DNA from: RGIG8775 sp045128735
GTDB taxonomy: Bacteria > Bacillota > Clostridia > Oscillospirales > CAG-272
Direction: 5' to 3'
Assembly (NCBI GenBank): GCA_045128735.1
Contig: JBGVRT010000018.1
Location: 1-32,435, forward strand
Length of the DNA: 32,435 nt
Below are positions 7,953-15,636 of this stretch, piece by piece. The notes beneath the pieces are model-generated. The model had not been told where the DNA came from and ran no database searches. It saw only the letters and a list, made by a program, of their open reading frames with translations. The position numbers and the translations under genes were made by a program. Position 1 is the stretch's first letter. The number at the start of each line of letters is the position of its first letter.

Positions 7953-9938
7953 CTATTCTATCACAAGCTCGGGCTTGAACTCTGCCGCCTCACGCGAGTG
8001 CAATTCAAGGTGATTGTTTTCGGTGTCCGCACCCTCGTTTACAAGCGCAAACGACAGTATTCCGTCTTGCTTTGCCTTTACGTACTCGGTAACGTCAAGC
8101 TCTACCCAGGTTCTGTTTTTGAAAATCGACGAGTCAACGTCAAGCAGCTTTTCGCCGAGTGTCGGTTTTGTGCTCCACGAGAAGGAACATTCCGCCCAAT
8201 CTTCGGGCGCGGCGTAGAGGTTGACGTCTCGGCTTTGTACCTCCGATTCCTTTGTGCTTGCGAATTTGCAGTAGAGTCTGAGAGTCGCTTTGCTTATATC
8301 GCTTTTTTCGCTTGCGGAAATGTCAAATTTCAGATATCCGTAGCGAGTCAGCGACGTGGAATCGGCGGCCTTTACCTTTATAAGCTCCTCTATTCCCGCG
8401 TCAAGATTTTGTGACGCGGAGATTTTTATATAGGTGTCGGCTGTGGGCGTGAATACTTCCTCGCCGTTTTCGTCCACGGTGGGCTTTGGAGCAACTGTTT
8501 CGGAAATAACCGTTGTAGGTGTGGTGGGATAATTGAAAAATTCCTTTGAGGTCATAGGGATTTCAAGTGCTTCGGCAAGCGGCTTTACCATAGCCTCTGC
8601 CTCGGCGAATTTGCCATCGGCAATAAGTGCGGATGCCTCGTTCATTTTCTCGAGCACAGCCGAGCTGTCGGTCGTTTTTCTTATCTTGTATATCCATGCG
8701 GGAAGCTCAAGGCTTGCGCTGTGTGCCTCTATGCCCTTGTATTCTGCGGCATATTTTTGGGTTACTTCAAGATATTCTGTTCCGTATTCAAGAGTTGGTT
8801 CAATGGTGGTTGACTCTCCCCAGTCATCCCAGGTGGGAATGACGACCATTTCGGCATCGTTGCTTACAGCCGACTGCCACTTGTATTTGTAAAGCTCGGC
8901 GTTGTCGCCGCGCTCAATCTTGCGCGGACCTGTGTTCCACCCCCACACGGCAATGTCGTCAAAGCCCGGACAAAGCCCCTCGGCGTAGTGCTTGACCGTG
9001 CCGTTTTCTATAAGCGACTTTGTACGTGCGGTATAAAGGTCGTGATTTACCTTTGCTTGCTCAAGTGTGGCGTAGCGGCGGTAGTCGCTGTTGTTTTCAC
9101 TGTATTGCAGGTCAAGACTGTTTATGTCGTCAAGCTCGCACCAACCGTAGTAGCCGTCAACACTTTTATTCCACTTGGATGACAGATAAGTACCTGCCTC
9201 GCGGAGCATAAAGAAGGGCGTTACGCCGTATTTTGCAAGGTGCTCCGCTTTCCACTCGTCGATAGTGGATGAGGTTATACCCGAGACGGTAAACTGCGAG
9301 AGAACGGGACGACCGTCTATAGTCCATACGGTGTCCCCGAGAAGCTCGAGAATGCCCGAAAATGCGCTTTGTACCTTTGTATCGTTGCCGTCAGCGACTG
9401 CCTTGCTTGGGTCTTCGAGTCTTGCGGTGCTCTTGATTCCGTATTTCTCGAGCAAGGGTCTAGTTGTTTTCTTAAAGCTTTCGCTCCACCAAGAACCGTC
9501 CTCAAGGTCTGAGAGAGAGGAAACGTAGTAGTTTATTACGTCGATGTAGCTCATTTTGCAAAGCTGCATCATATATTCTTGATAGTCAGGGTCGGTGACG
9601 TCGTAAAGACCGATTGAGGGATAGTAGACCGACGAGATGTCGCGAATTCCCAGACTGTCGCTTACATCGGGATTGTGACCGCTGTTCTGCCAGGTGTTGT
9701 ACTTGCCGGAAATTTCGGGAAGGCGCGCACGACCCATAACAACGGCTATTACCTGCTTTTTCTCAACCTCTCCCTCGGGAGGAACGACCTCGGTATCACC
9801 TGTTTCGGGAGCGTTTGTTTCTGTTTGAGGGGCTAAGGTAGTGTCAGCATTATTTTCTGTGTTTTCTGATGTTACACCGCAAGAAGCCAATAATGTCATA
9901 GCAATAATGTACAAAATTGCAGTGCGGATAAGTTTCAT
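7953..9938 (-). CDS. GH71/99-like lipoprotein with C-terminal DNRLRE/CBM96-type module
   Basis: This 661-aa protein begins with a lipoprotein signal, lipobox LLASC with Cys20, so it is probably anchored outside the membrane. A Thr/Glu/Pro-rich linker spans about 21-56. The middle region, about 57-430, resembles glycoside hydrolase family 71/99-like TIM barrels. Marks are the tryptophan-rich WWSESFKKTTRPLLEKYGI (19-residue block), AVWGWNTGPR and IPTWDDWGESTTIEP, the last a typical active-site strand of these proteins. From about 505 to the end is a jelly-roll with PTADTYIK, GYLKFDIS and WVELDVTEYVKAKQDG, as in DNRLRE/CBM96-type carbohydrate-binding modules. The gene starts 2 bp after the stop of the TIM-barrel isomerase gene. 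Substrate is unknown; alpha-mannan or alginate-like chains are only family-based guesses. Confidence 0.8.
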   Translation of the reverse strand: MKLIRTAILYIIAMTLLASCGVTSENTENNADTTLAPQTETNAPETGDTEVVPPEGEVEKKQVIAVVMGRARLPEISGKYNTWQNSGHNPDVSDSLGIRDISSVYYPSIGLYDVTDPDYQEYMMQLCKMSYIDVINYYVSSLSDLEDGSWWSESFKKTTRPLLEKYGIKSTARLEDPSKAVADGNDTKVQSAFSGILELLGDTVWTIDGRPVLSQFTVSGITSSTIDEWKAEHLAKYGVTPFFMLREAGTYLSSKWNKSVDGYYGWCELDDINSLDLQYSENNSDYRRYATLEQAKVNHDLYTARTKSLIENGTVKHYAEGLCPGFDDIAVWGWNTGPRKIERGDNAELYKYKWQSAVSNDAEMVVIPTWDDWGESTTIEPTLEYGTEYLEVTQKYAAEYKGIEAHSASLELPAWIYKIRKTTDSSAVLEKMNEASALIADGKFAEAEAMVKPLAEALEIPMTSKEFFNYPTTPTTVISETVAPKPTVDENGEEVFTPTADTYIKISASQNLDAGIEELIKVKAADSTSLTRYGYLKFDISASEKSDISKATLRLYCKFASTKESEVQSRDVNLYAAPEDWAECSFSWSTKPTLGEKLLDVDSSIFKNRTWVELDVTEYVKAKQDGILSFALVNEGADTENNHLELHSREAAEFKPELVIE

Positions 9939-9940
9939 TT

Positions 9941-10891
9941 TTAATCCTCTTTCTTATTTATTTGGGTGGCGAAATACCTGCCTATGGAAGAGATAAGTCC
10001 GCAGACTGCGGGATGTGTGGGGGCGGGGAACACTCTGAAGACGTTTCCTACCTCAAAGCTTATCTCACCGTCGTAGCCGATGTCGCCGAGACCTGCGAGG
10101 AAGCCCTTATAGTCGGTTATCGAAACGCCCTTCTGCCCGAAGTACGCATAAGGAATCGTGTGCTTGTCCTCAAGCTTGTCGGTGTCGTGGATGTGGAGCA
10201 CCTTAACGCGTTTACCCAGCTTGCGGAGCGTACTTCTCATATTCTTACCCGTGAGATTTGCGTGTCCTACGTCAAAGCAGAAAGCGAAAAGCTCCTCGCC
10301 TGCCATATCGTTGAGAGTATCAATGTAGTCGCACGCCTCGTAAGGGTCCGAGCAGGCGCTGTCGAATATGGCACCGCCGTCGCGTCTGTTCCACATATTC
10401 TCAAGGCAGATTGTAACTCCGTGCTTTCTGGCGTCCTCCATAAGCTGAGAGTAGAATTTCATATTTACCCTCTTTTGCTCGTCGTACTCAATGTCTATCA
10501 AGCCGTGGACGGGGTGTACTACGGCGTATTTGCAGCCGAAAAACGCGGTAAGCTCAATGGTTTTTTTCACCGCGTCAAGGGCGCGTATATTGTAATCCTC
10601 TTTGGTTTCCTTTTCGCTGTCAATAAGCTTTTGGGTGGGGAAAGGAGGATGAGTCTGGCAGACCGTTATTCCGTGGCGCTCAAACGCCTCCTTGTAGGAG
10701 GTGAAAAATGCCTTGAGCTCGTCTATTGATTGGCTTGAAAAGAATTTGTCGCGGTATCCGTTTGCTACCGTGTAGCAGTCAAATCCGAAGTCAACGCCGT
10801 CAATTCCATTTTCCTTATACATTTTGCAGACCGCGTCTAAATCTGCATCTTTTTTGTGGAGGATCGACGCGGCAATACTGATTTTGTGCAT
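9941..10891 (-). CDS. Sugar phosphate isomerase/epimerase (xylose isomerase-like TIM barrel)
   Basis: This 316-aa protein belongs to the AP endonuclease 2/xylose isomerase-like TIM-barrel superfamily. The metal-site pattern is intact: ICLENMWNRR (Glu164), FCFDVGHAN (Asp207, His210), HIHDTD (His235) and EISFEVGN (Glu280). Such proteins isomerise or epimerise sugars, sugar acids or inositols, so the exact substrate is not readable. There is no signal peptide. AAGGAG precedes the ATG. It lies 18 bp after the DUF1294 gene and 2 bp before the GH71/99-like lipoprotein gene. It may therefore process the sugar released by that enzyme (inference from tight spacing). Confidence 0.87.
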   Translation of the reverse strand: MHKISIAASILHKKDADLDAVCKMYKENGIDGVDFGFDCYTVANGYRDKFFSSQSIDELKAFFTSYKEAFERHGITVCQTHPPFPTQKLIDSEKETKEDYNIRALDAVKKTIELTAFFGCKYAVVHPVHGLIDIEYDEQKRVNMKFYSQLMEDARKHGVTICLENMWNRRDGGAIFDSACSDPYEACDYIDTLNDMAGEELFAFCFDVGHANLTGKNMRSTLRKLGKRVKVLHIHDTDKLEDKHTIPYAYFGQKGVSITDYKGFLAGLGDIGYDGEISFEVGNVFRVFPAPTHPAVCGLISSIGRYFATQINKKED

Positions 10892-10909
10892 AATATTCTC
10901 CTTGTGAAA

Positions 10910-11188
10910 TTAGCCTATAAAATAGAAGTAGCATACTGTAAGCGCAAGCTGAAGCAGGATTATGACGGGAATTCCTATCATAAATTTTGCGTGCTTGGTC
11001 TTGTGGTGAGTTATCTGCATAGCTATGTACATCGCTACCGAGCCGCCGAGTGCCGAAAGTATAAGAAGCGTCTTTTCGGGGAGGCGAAGCTCCACGCGGT
11101 CACGCTTTGAAATAACCTTGTCGTAAACGCAGACGATGACCGAAATAAGCGAAATTACTGCAAGATATATTATAGCAATTTCTTTCAT
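10910..11188 (-). CDS. DUF1294 membrane protein
   Basis: This 92-aa protein has three probable membrane segments: one at the N-terminus (about 3-22), one near LLILSALGGSVAMYIAM, and one at the C-terminal end. DUF1294 marks are YDKVISKRD, LRLPEKTLL, GGSVAMYIAM and HHKTKHAKFMIGIP. The function of the family is unknown. The open frame extends 28 codons into the glnS end, but the ATG at 11188 matches the family start; its ribosome binding site (GAGACAAAA) is weak. It sits 52 bp downstream of glnS. Confidence 0.88.
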   Translation of the reverse strand: MKEIAIIYLAVISLISVIVCVYDKVISKRDRVELRLPEKTLLILSALGGSVAMYIAMQITHHKTKHAKFMIGIPVIILLQLALTVCYFYFIG

Positions 11189-11240
11189 TTTTGTCTCATA
11201 TAAATATTGCTTTGCGGTTAACTGCAAAGCAATATAATTA

Positions 11241-12896
11241 TTATTTCTTGGGGAAGCTGTCCTTGAGCTCAACTATGCGGTTAAAGGTGTTTTCGTTCTT
11301 GCTGTCCTTGCAGAAGTAGCCAAAACGAACGAACTGGAACTTTTCGCCTGCCTTTGCCTCGCCAAGCGAAGGCTCAACCACCGCGCCCTCAAGCTTTGTA
11401 AGCGAATTTTCGTTAAGGAAGTCAAGATAGGTCTTGCCCTCGGGAACGTCGGCGGTGTTTTCAATGTTGAAAAGTCTGTCGTAAAGCATAAGCGTAGCGG
11501 GCTTTGCATACTTAGCCGAAAGCCAATGGATTGTGCCCTTTATCTTTCTGCCGTCGGTGGGCATTCCGTTGCCTGTTTCAAGGTCGGCGGTTGCGTGAAT
11601 GCACTTAATAGAGCCGTCCTCGTTCTTCTCGATTCCCGCGTACTTGATGATATATCCGCCCATAAGGCGCACTTCACCGTCGGGCTTAAGACGGAAGAAC
11701 TTGGGAGGCGGAACCTCTGCAAAGTCGTCGGCATCAATATATACCTCGCGCGTCATAGGAACCTCGCGAGTGCCAAGCTCGGGCTTTTGAGGATGGTTGG
11801 GGAGAGTAATCATCTCCTCCTTGTCCTCGGGATAGTTGTCGATAATTACCTTTATGGGGTTAGCGATACCAACGCGGCGAAGTGCGTTTTCGTTAAGGTC
11901 GTCGCGTACGCAAGCCTCAAGCTGACGGATGTCAACCGTGTGGTCGGTGTTGGTGACTCCTGCCTCTCTTACGAAGGTAAAGAGTGCCTCGGGGGTGTAT
12001 CCGCGGCGGCGGAGACCGCAAAGGGTGGGAAGTCTTGGGTCGTCCCAGCCGTCCACGTGCCCCTCCTCAACGAGCTGGCGTAGATAACGCTTGGACATAA
12101 CCGTATAGGTGATGTTCATACGACCGAACTCCCACTGATGAGGCTTCTGTGTGAAGCCAATCTTGTCCACTACCCAGTCATAGAGAGGTCTGTGGTTACG
12201 GAACTCACTTGAGCAAAGCGAGTGTGTAATGCCTTCAAGAGCGTCCTGGATGGGATGCGCGAAGTCGTACATAGGATATACGCACCACTCGTCGCCCTGA
12301 CGGTGATGGTGAATGTGCTTGATTCTGTAAATAACGGGGTCGCGGAGGTAGGGATTGTCGGAGGATGGGTCAATCTTTGCGCGGAGAGTGCGCGCACCGT
12401 CCTCAAACTCGCCGTTCTTCATACGCTCGAAAAGCTCGAGGTTTTCTTCTACCGAACGGTTGCGGTAGGGCGACTCCTTGGAAGCTACTGCGCGGTCTGT
12501 GCCCTTGTAGTCGGCAAGGTCATCCTTGGAAAGGTCACAAACGTAGGCATCGCCCTGCTTGATAAGCTGAACTGCGAACTCGTAGCACTTTCCGAAGTAG
12601 TCCGAGCCGTAGTAAACGCCGCCCGTAGGGGTTGCGCCAAGCCATTCAAGGTCCTCGCGTATAGAGCGAACGAACTCGTCGGACTCCTTTGCGGGATTGG
12701 TGTCGTCGTAACGGAGATTGAAAAGTCCGTTGTACTTGTTTGCAACGTCTGTGTTAATGCAGATAGCCTTTACCGAGCCGATGTGAAGATATCCGTTGGG
12801 TTCGGGCGGAAATCTTGTGTGTATCTTGAGGTCGGGGAGATTCTTTAAGTCCTCGTCGATAATCTCGTGTATAAAGTTGCTGTTGATTTCTTCCAT
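11241..12896 (-). CDS. glnS: Glutamine--tRNA ligase
   Basis: This class I aminoacyl-tRNA synthetase of 551 aa attaches Gln to tRNA-Gln. The HIGH element reads YLHIGS (36-41) within RFPPEPNGYLHIG, and the KMSKS element is VMSKR (266-270). The GlnRS-specific segments DDTNP (64-68), HPIQDALEGITHSL, EFGRMN and WLSAKYA in the anticodon-binding beta barrels are all present. I start at the ATG at 12896, which has AAAGGACC upstream; the open frame upstream begins with an unsupported TTG inside the gltX end. It lies 23 bp after gltX. Many Bacillota lack GlnRS and use GatCAB, so its presence here is informative. Confidence 0.97.
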   Translation of the reverse strand: MEEINSNFIHEIIDEDLKNLPDLKIHTRFPPEPNGYLHIGSVKAICINTDVANKYNGLFNLRYDDTNPAKESDEFVRSIREDLEWLGATPTGGVYYGSDYFGKCYEFAVQLIKQGDAYVCDLSKDDLADYKGTDRAVASKESPYRNRSVEENLELFERMKNGEFEDGARTLRAKIDPSSDNPYLRDPVIYRIKHIHHHRQGDEWCVYPMYDFAHPIQDALEGITHSLCSSEFRNHRPLYDWVVDKIGFTQKPHQWEFGRMNITYTVMSKRYLRQLVEEGHVDGWDDPRLPTLCGLRRRGYTPEALFTFVREAGVTNTDHTVDIRQLEACVRDDLNENALRRVGIANPIKVIIDNYPEDKEEMITLPNHPQKPELGTREVPMTREVYIDADDFAEVPPPKFFRLKPDGEVRLMGGYIIKYAGIEKNEDGSIKCIHATADLETGNGMPTDGRKIKGTIHWLSAKYAKPATLMLYDRLFNIENTADVPEGKTYLDFLNENSLTKLEGAVVEPSLGEAKAGEKFQFVRFGYFCKDSKNENTFNRIVELKDSFPKK

Positions 12897-12919
12897 AATA
12901 TATAGGTCCTTTCCGAATG

Positions 12920-14611
12920 TCAAGCCTTAAGGTGTGACACCATTTTGCATATTCTTTCTTCTGTCTTTTCTTTGCCGATTATCTGCATAACCGTGTAAAG
13001 GTCGGGAGCGTTCTGCTTGCCGGTAACCGCAACACGGATAAACATACTTGTGTCGGCAACGCTGCCCTTGAAGGCATCGGGATTCTGCTTGTACGCCTTC
13101 ATATCGGGGGAGAAGCCGAGACTGTCGGCAATAGCCTTTACCTTGTCGAACCAAGCGTTCATATCGTCGTTTTCGTCATAGCTCTCAAGGAATTTTTCAA
13201 GAGTTGCTATAATATCAGCCTTGTCAAAGCTTTCGGGGTAGCTGTCCTCTATCTTGAAGAATTCATCGTAGAAGAAGCCCATATAAGGCTTTGCATCAGC
13301 CCAGGTAGCAAGGTCCTTGCGGGGCTTTTTGCCGCCTCTGCCGATAGCAAATATCTTCTCTGCAAAATCCTTGTCAGAGGCAAGCGCCTTTCCGAATTCG
13401 GGGTCAAACTCGAGCGCCCATTCGGTAACCTTTTCGGTAACGCTTGCGGCATCCATTCTCGAAATAATGTTCTTTGAAACGTCGTTGAGCTTTTCAAAGT
13501 CAAAGAGACAGCCCGAAACAGACATCTTCTTGATGTTGAAGGGGAATTCCTTGTAGCTCTTTTCGGCGTTCTGTGCGTGCCACTCCTCGTAGTTGGAGTT
13601 GAGCAGGGTCATAATGTACTCGCATACTGCCTCGGGGCAGTAGCCCATTCTTGTGTAGTCGTCCATATTTGCGCCCATATCGCGCTTTGAGAGCTTTTTC
13701 TTGTTGCCGTTATCGTCAAGCTTCATAATCTGCGAGATATGCATATATTTAGGAGTCTTGAAGCCGAGATATCTGAAAAGCTGAAGGTGCTTTGCAAGGC
13801 TCGGGAGCCACTCCTCACCGCGTATAACGTGGGTAGTGCCCATAAGATGGTCGTCTACGGCGTGGGCGAAGTGGTAGGTGGGAATTCCGTCCGACTTGAG
13901 AAGCACAAAATCCTCGTCGTTTTCGGGAATTTCTATAGCACCCTTAACAAGGTCGGTGAATTTGATTTTGTTGTCGGGGTTGCCCTCGGCAAGAATTCTT
14001 ATTACAAAGGGGTGACCTGCCTTGAGGTGCTCCTCAACCTCTTCTATTGTGAAGCTGCGGCGCGCAAGCATTTCGGCTCTCTTTTTCTCTGCCTCCGCCT
14101 GCCAGTCGGTGTTCTTTATCTCCGCCTTTTTGTCTATCTGCTGAAGCTCGTCAAGCTCCTCCTCTGTGGTAAAGCAGGGATACGCCTTGCCCTCGCTTAC
14201 AAGCTGTTTTGCAAAGGTTTGATATATTTCACTTCGCATACTCTGCTTGTAGGGTCCGTACGCGCCCTTGTCGCAGATTTTGCCGTTTTCGTCAAGTATT
14301 GCGCCCTCGTCGAACTCGATGCCGTAGGTAGCAAGAGTCTTGATAAGTCCTTCTGCCGCGCCCTCTACCTCGCGCTTGGCGTCGGTGTCCTCAATTCTGA
14401 GGTAGAAAACACCGCCCGACTGGTGGGCAAGTCTCTCGGCAACGGTTGAGGGGAAAAGACCGCCGAAATGCACGAAGCCTGTGGGGCTTGGAGCAAATCT
14501 TGTAACCTTTGCGCCCTCGGGAAGATTGCGCGCGGGGTATTTCTCCTCCATATCGGCGGGAGTTGTTTTGATGTTGGGGAAAAGTAATTCTGCAAGATAA
14601 TTAAAGTCCAT
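12920..14611 (-). CDS. gltX: Glutamate--tRNA ligase
   Basis: This class I synthetase (563 aa) charges tRNA-Glu. The HIGH element is VHFGG (47-51) in RFAPSPTGFVHFG, and the KMSKS element is KLSKR (306-310). IEDTD (73-77), the HVIRGEEWLPS motif and KLDDNGNKKK are typical. The protein is longer than the usual 480-500 aa GluRS, with an N-terminal extension of about 35 residues and a longer C-terminal half. That places it in the longer clostridial GluRS group (judged from memory). The stop lies 23 bp before the glnS ATG, and the start is 16 bp after the MBL-fold gene. No T-box-like leader is visible upstream. Confidence 0.96.
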   Translation of the reverse strand: MDFNYLAELLFPNIKTTPADMEEKYPARNLPEGAKVTRFAPSPTGFVHFGGLFPSTVAERLAHQSGGVFYLRIEDTDAKREVEGAAEGLIKTLATYGIEFDEGAILDENGKICDKGAYGPYKQSMRSEIYQTFAKQLVSEGKAYPCFTTEEELDELQQIDKKAEIKNTDWQAEAEKKRAEMLARRSFTIEEVEEHLKAGHPFVIRILAEGNPDNKIKFTDLVKGAIEIPENDEDFVLLKSDGIPTYHFAHAVDDHLMGTTHVIRGEEWLPSLAKHLQLFRYLGFKTPKYMHISQIMKLDDNGNKKKLSKRDMGANMDDYTRMGYCPEAVCEYIMTLLNSNYEEWHAQNAEKSYKEFPFNIKKMSVSGCLFDFEKLNDVSKNIISRMDAASVTEKVTEWALEFDPEFGKALASDKDFAEKIFAIGRGGKKPRKDLATWADAKPYMGFFYDEFFKIEDSYPESFDKADIIATLEKFLESYDENDDMNAWFDKVKAIADSLGFSPDMKAYKQNPDAFKGSVADTSMFIRVAVTGKQNAPDLYTVMQIIGKEKTEERICKMVSHLKA

Positions 14612-14627
14612 TTTTTTAACCTTTCAT

Positions 14628-15239
14628 CTATATAAAATACAATGGTTCAAGAGCATTGCGAAGCGTGTTGCTTCTGTTGTGTCCTGGGAATATTTCAAGC
14701 CTTCCGTCAAGCGAGCTAAGCCGCTTAAGAGAGCGGTAAAGAGCGTCGCGGTCTCCGCCGTACAGGTCAAAACGCCCGTAGTTGCCGTCAAAAAGCGTGT
14801 CTCCCGTGAAGAGCGCGTTGCCCACAAGATAGCAGACAGAGCCTTTTGAGTGTCCCGGTGTGTGAATAACGTTTATTTCCTCGCTTCCAAGACGTATGAC
14901 GTCACCCTCGTTAAGCTCTCGGTCGCAGGGGGCAAGAGTATCGTATTTCCCGAAGAAGAGCGCAAGTGCGCTTTTTTCGGCATCGGTAAGCATCTCAGCG
15001 TCCTCAGCGTGTATAAGCAACTGCGCGCCCGTAGCTTCGCGGAGCAGGTCGGCTGACGTGGTGTGGTCAAAATGTCCGTGGGTCAGCAAAATATATTTGA
15101 GCTCAGCGTTTTCTTTTCTCAGCGCGTCAAGCACCGCGGTTGCCGAAACACCCGCATCAATAAGCGCGGCTTGTCCGTCGCATATAATGATGTAGGAATT
15201 TGACTCCCAGCCGACGGCGAAAAAGGGGATGATTTTCAT
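14628..15239 (-). CDS. MBL-fold metallo-hydrolase (glyoxalase II-like)
   Basis: This 203-aa protein has the metallo-beta-lactamase fold. The metal-binding motif THGHFDH (53-59) is complete, followed by HTPGHSKGS, FTGDTLFDG and FPGHNRSN, giving the full two-metal ligand set. Length and motif spacing fit the small hydroxyacylglutathione hydrolase-like (YcbL/GloB2) group, thiolesterases of unclear physiological substrate. The ATG at 15239 follows AGAGG; an upstream open extension of 10 codons is not supported. It is the first gene of the run leading to gltX and glnS, and a promoter lies about 35 bp upstream. Confidence 0.9.
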   Translation of the reverse strand: MKIIPFFAVGWESNSYIIICDGQAALIDAGVSATAVLDALRKENAELKYILLTHGHFDHTTSADLLREATGAQLLIHAEDAEMLTDAEKSALALFFGKYDTLAPCDRELNEGDVIRLGSEEINVIHTPGHSKGSVCYLVGNALFTGDTLFDGNYGRFDLYGGDRDALYRSLKRLSSLDGRLEIFPGHNRSNTLRNALEPLYFI

Positions 15240-15272
15240 ACAAATGCCTCTTTGATACAATTTTACCATTAT

Positions 15273-15301
15273 AGTATATCACATTTTTTTCCGCTTGTCT
15301 A
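15273..15301 (-). promoter_or_regulatory. Promoter for the MBL-gltX-glnS run
   Basis: On the minus strand TAGACA (15296-15301) and TATACT (15273-15278) are 17 bp apart. A second TATAAT-like hexamer overlaps 5 bp further down. No other convincing promoter was found before the terminator at 7685, though internal ones cannot be excluded. Confidence 0.6.
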
Positions 15302-15590
15302 CATTTTTTTGAAAAAAGATAAATTTGGAGGCGCGATATGTTCTCGCCGCACCCCGACAGAAAAGTTTTGCGGAGCTTTTGGGGAAGCGACCGCCTCCCC
15401 AAGCGGCGTTTTCTTTTTGATGCAAAAGGCGCAAAACAAAAAGCTCCAGTAAAAGAAAAACGCCGATGCGCCTGCGGGCGCGAGTCTCGCGACTTTTTTC
15501 AAAAAGTCGCCCAAAAACTTTTCTCGCGGACTGCAGTGCTAACACAGTGCGTTAAACAATAATTTACCCATGTAATATTTTTGGGGCGCG
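15302..15590. repeat. Dispersed hairpin-rich repeat (family I, element A)
   Basis: No gene is supported in this 289-bp stretch. Its core, 15455-15522, is an inverted near-copy of 21341-21407, and 15360-15420 (reverse complement) resembles 21605-21760. Hairpins include GCGACTTTTT/AAAAAGTCGC (15489-15510), CGCGAG/CTCGCG, and a GGGGAGG-type stem near 15380-15401. Both ends carry inverted versions of the terminal motif AAACAATAATTTA, at about 15319-15326 and 15555-15567, so the element has degenerate terminal inverted repeats. It sits between a promoter region and the terminator of the next gene. Confidence 0.75.
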
Positions 15591-15592
15591 AA

Positions 15593-15634
15593 AAAGGAGC
15601 TGTATTCTCAATGAATCAGCTCCTTTGTTTTTTT
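15593..15634 (-). terminator. Terminator of the substrate-binding protein gene
   Basis: AAAGGAGCTG (15593-15602) pairs with CAGCTCCTTT (15617-15626), and T-tracts lie on both sides, so it can work in both directions. Its loop resembles that of the terminator at 21242-21275. Confidence 0.85.
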
Positions 15635-15636
15635 AA

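Noticed and set aside
15279..15545. Small protein similar to one readable at 21306-21497
   Set aside because: The similarity comes from the shared DNA repeat in opposite orientation, not from a conserved protein; the frames include hairpin arms.
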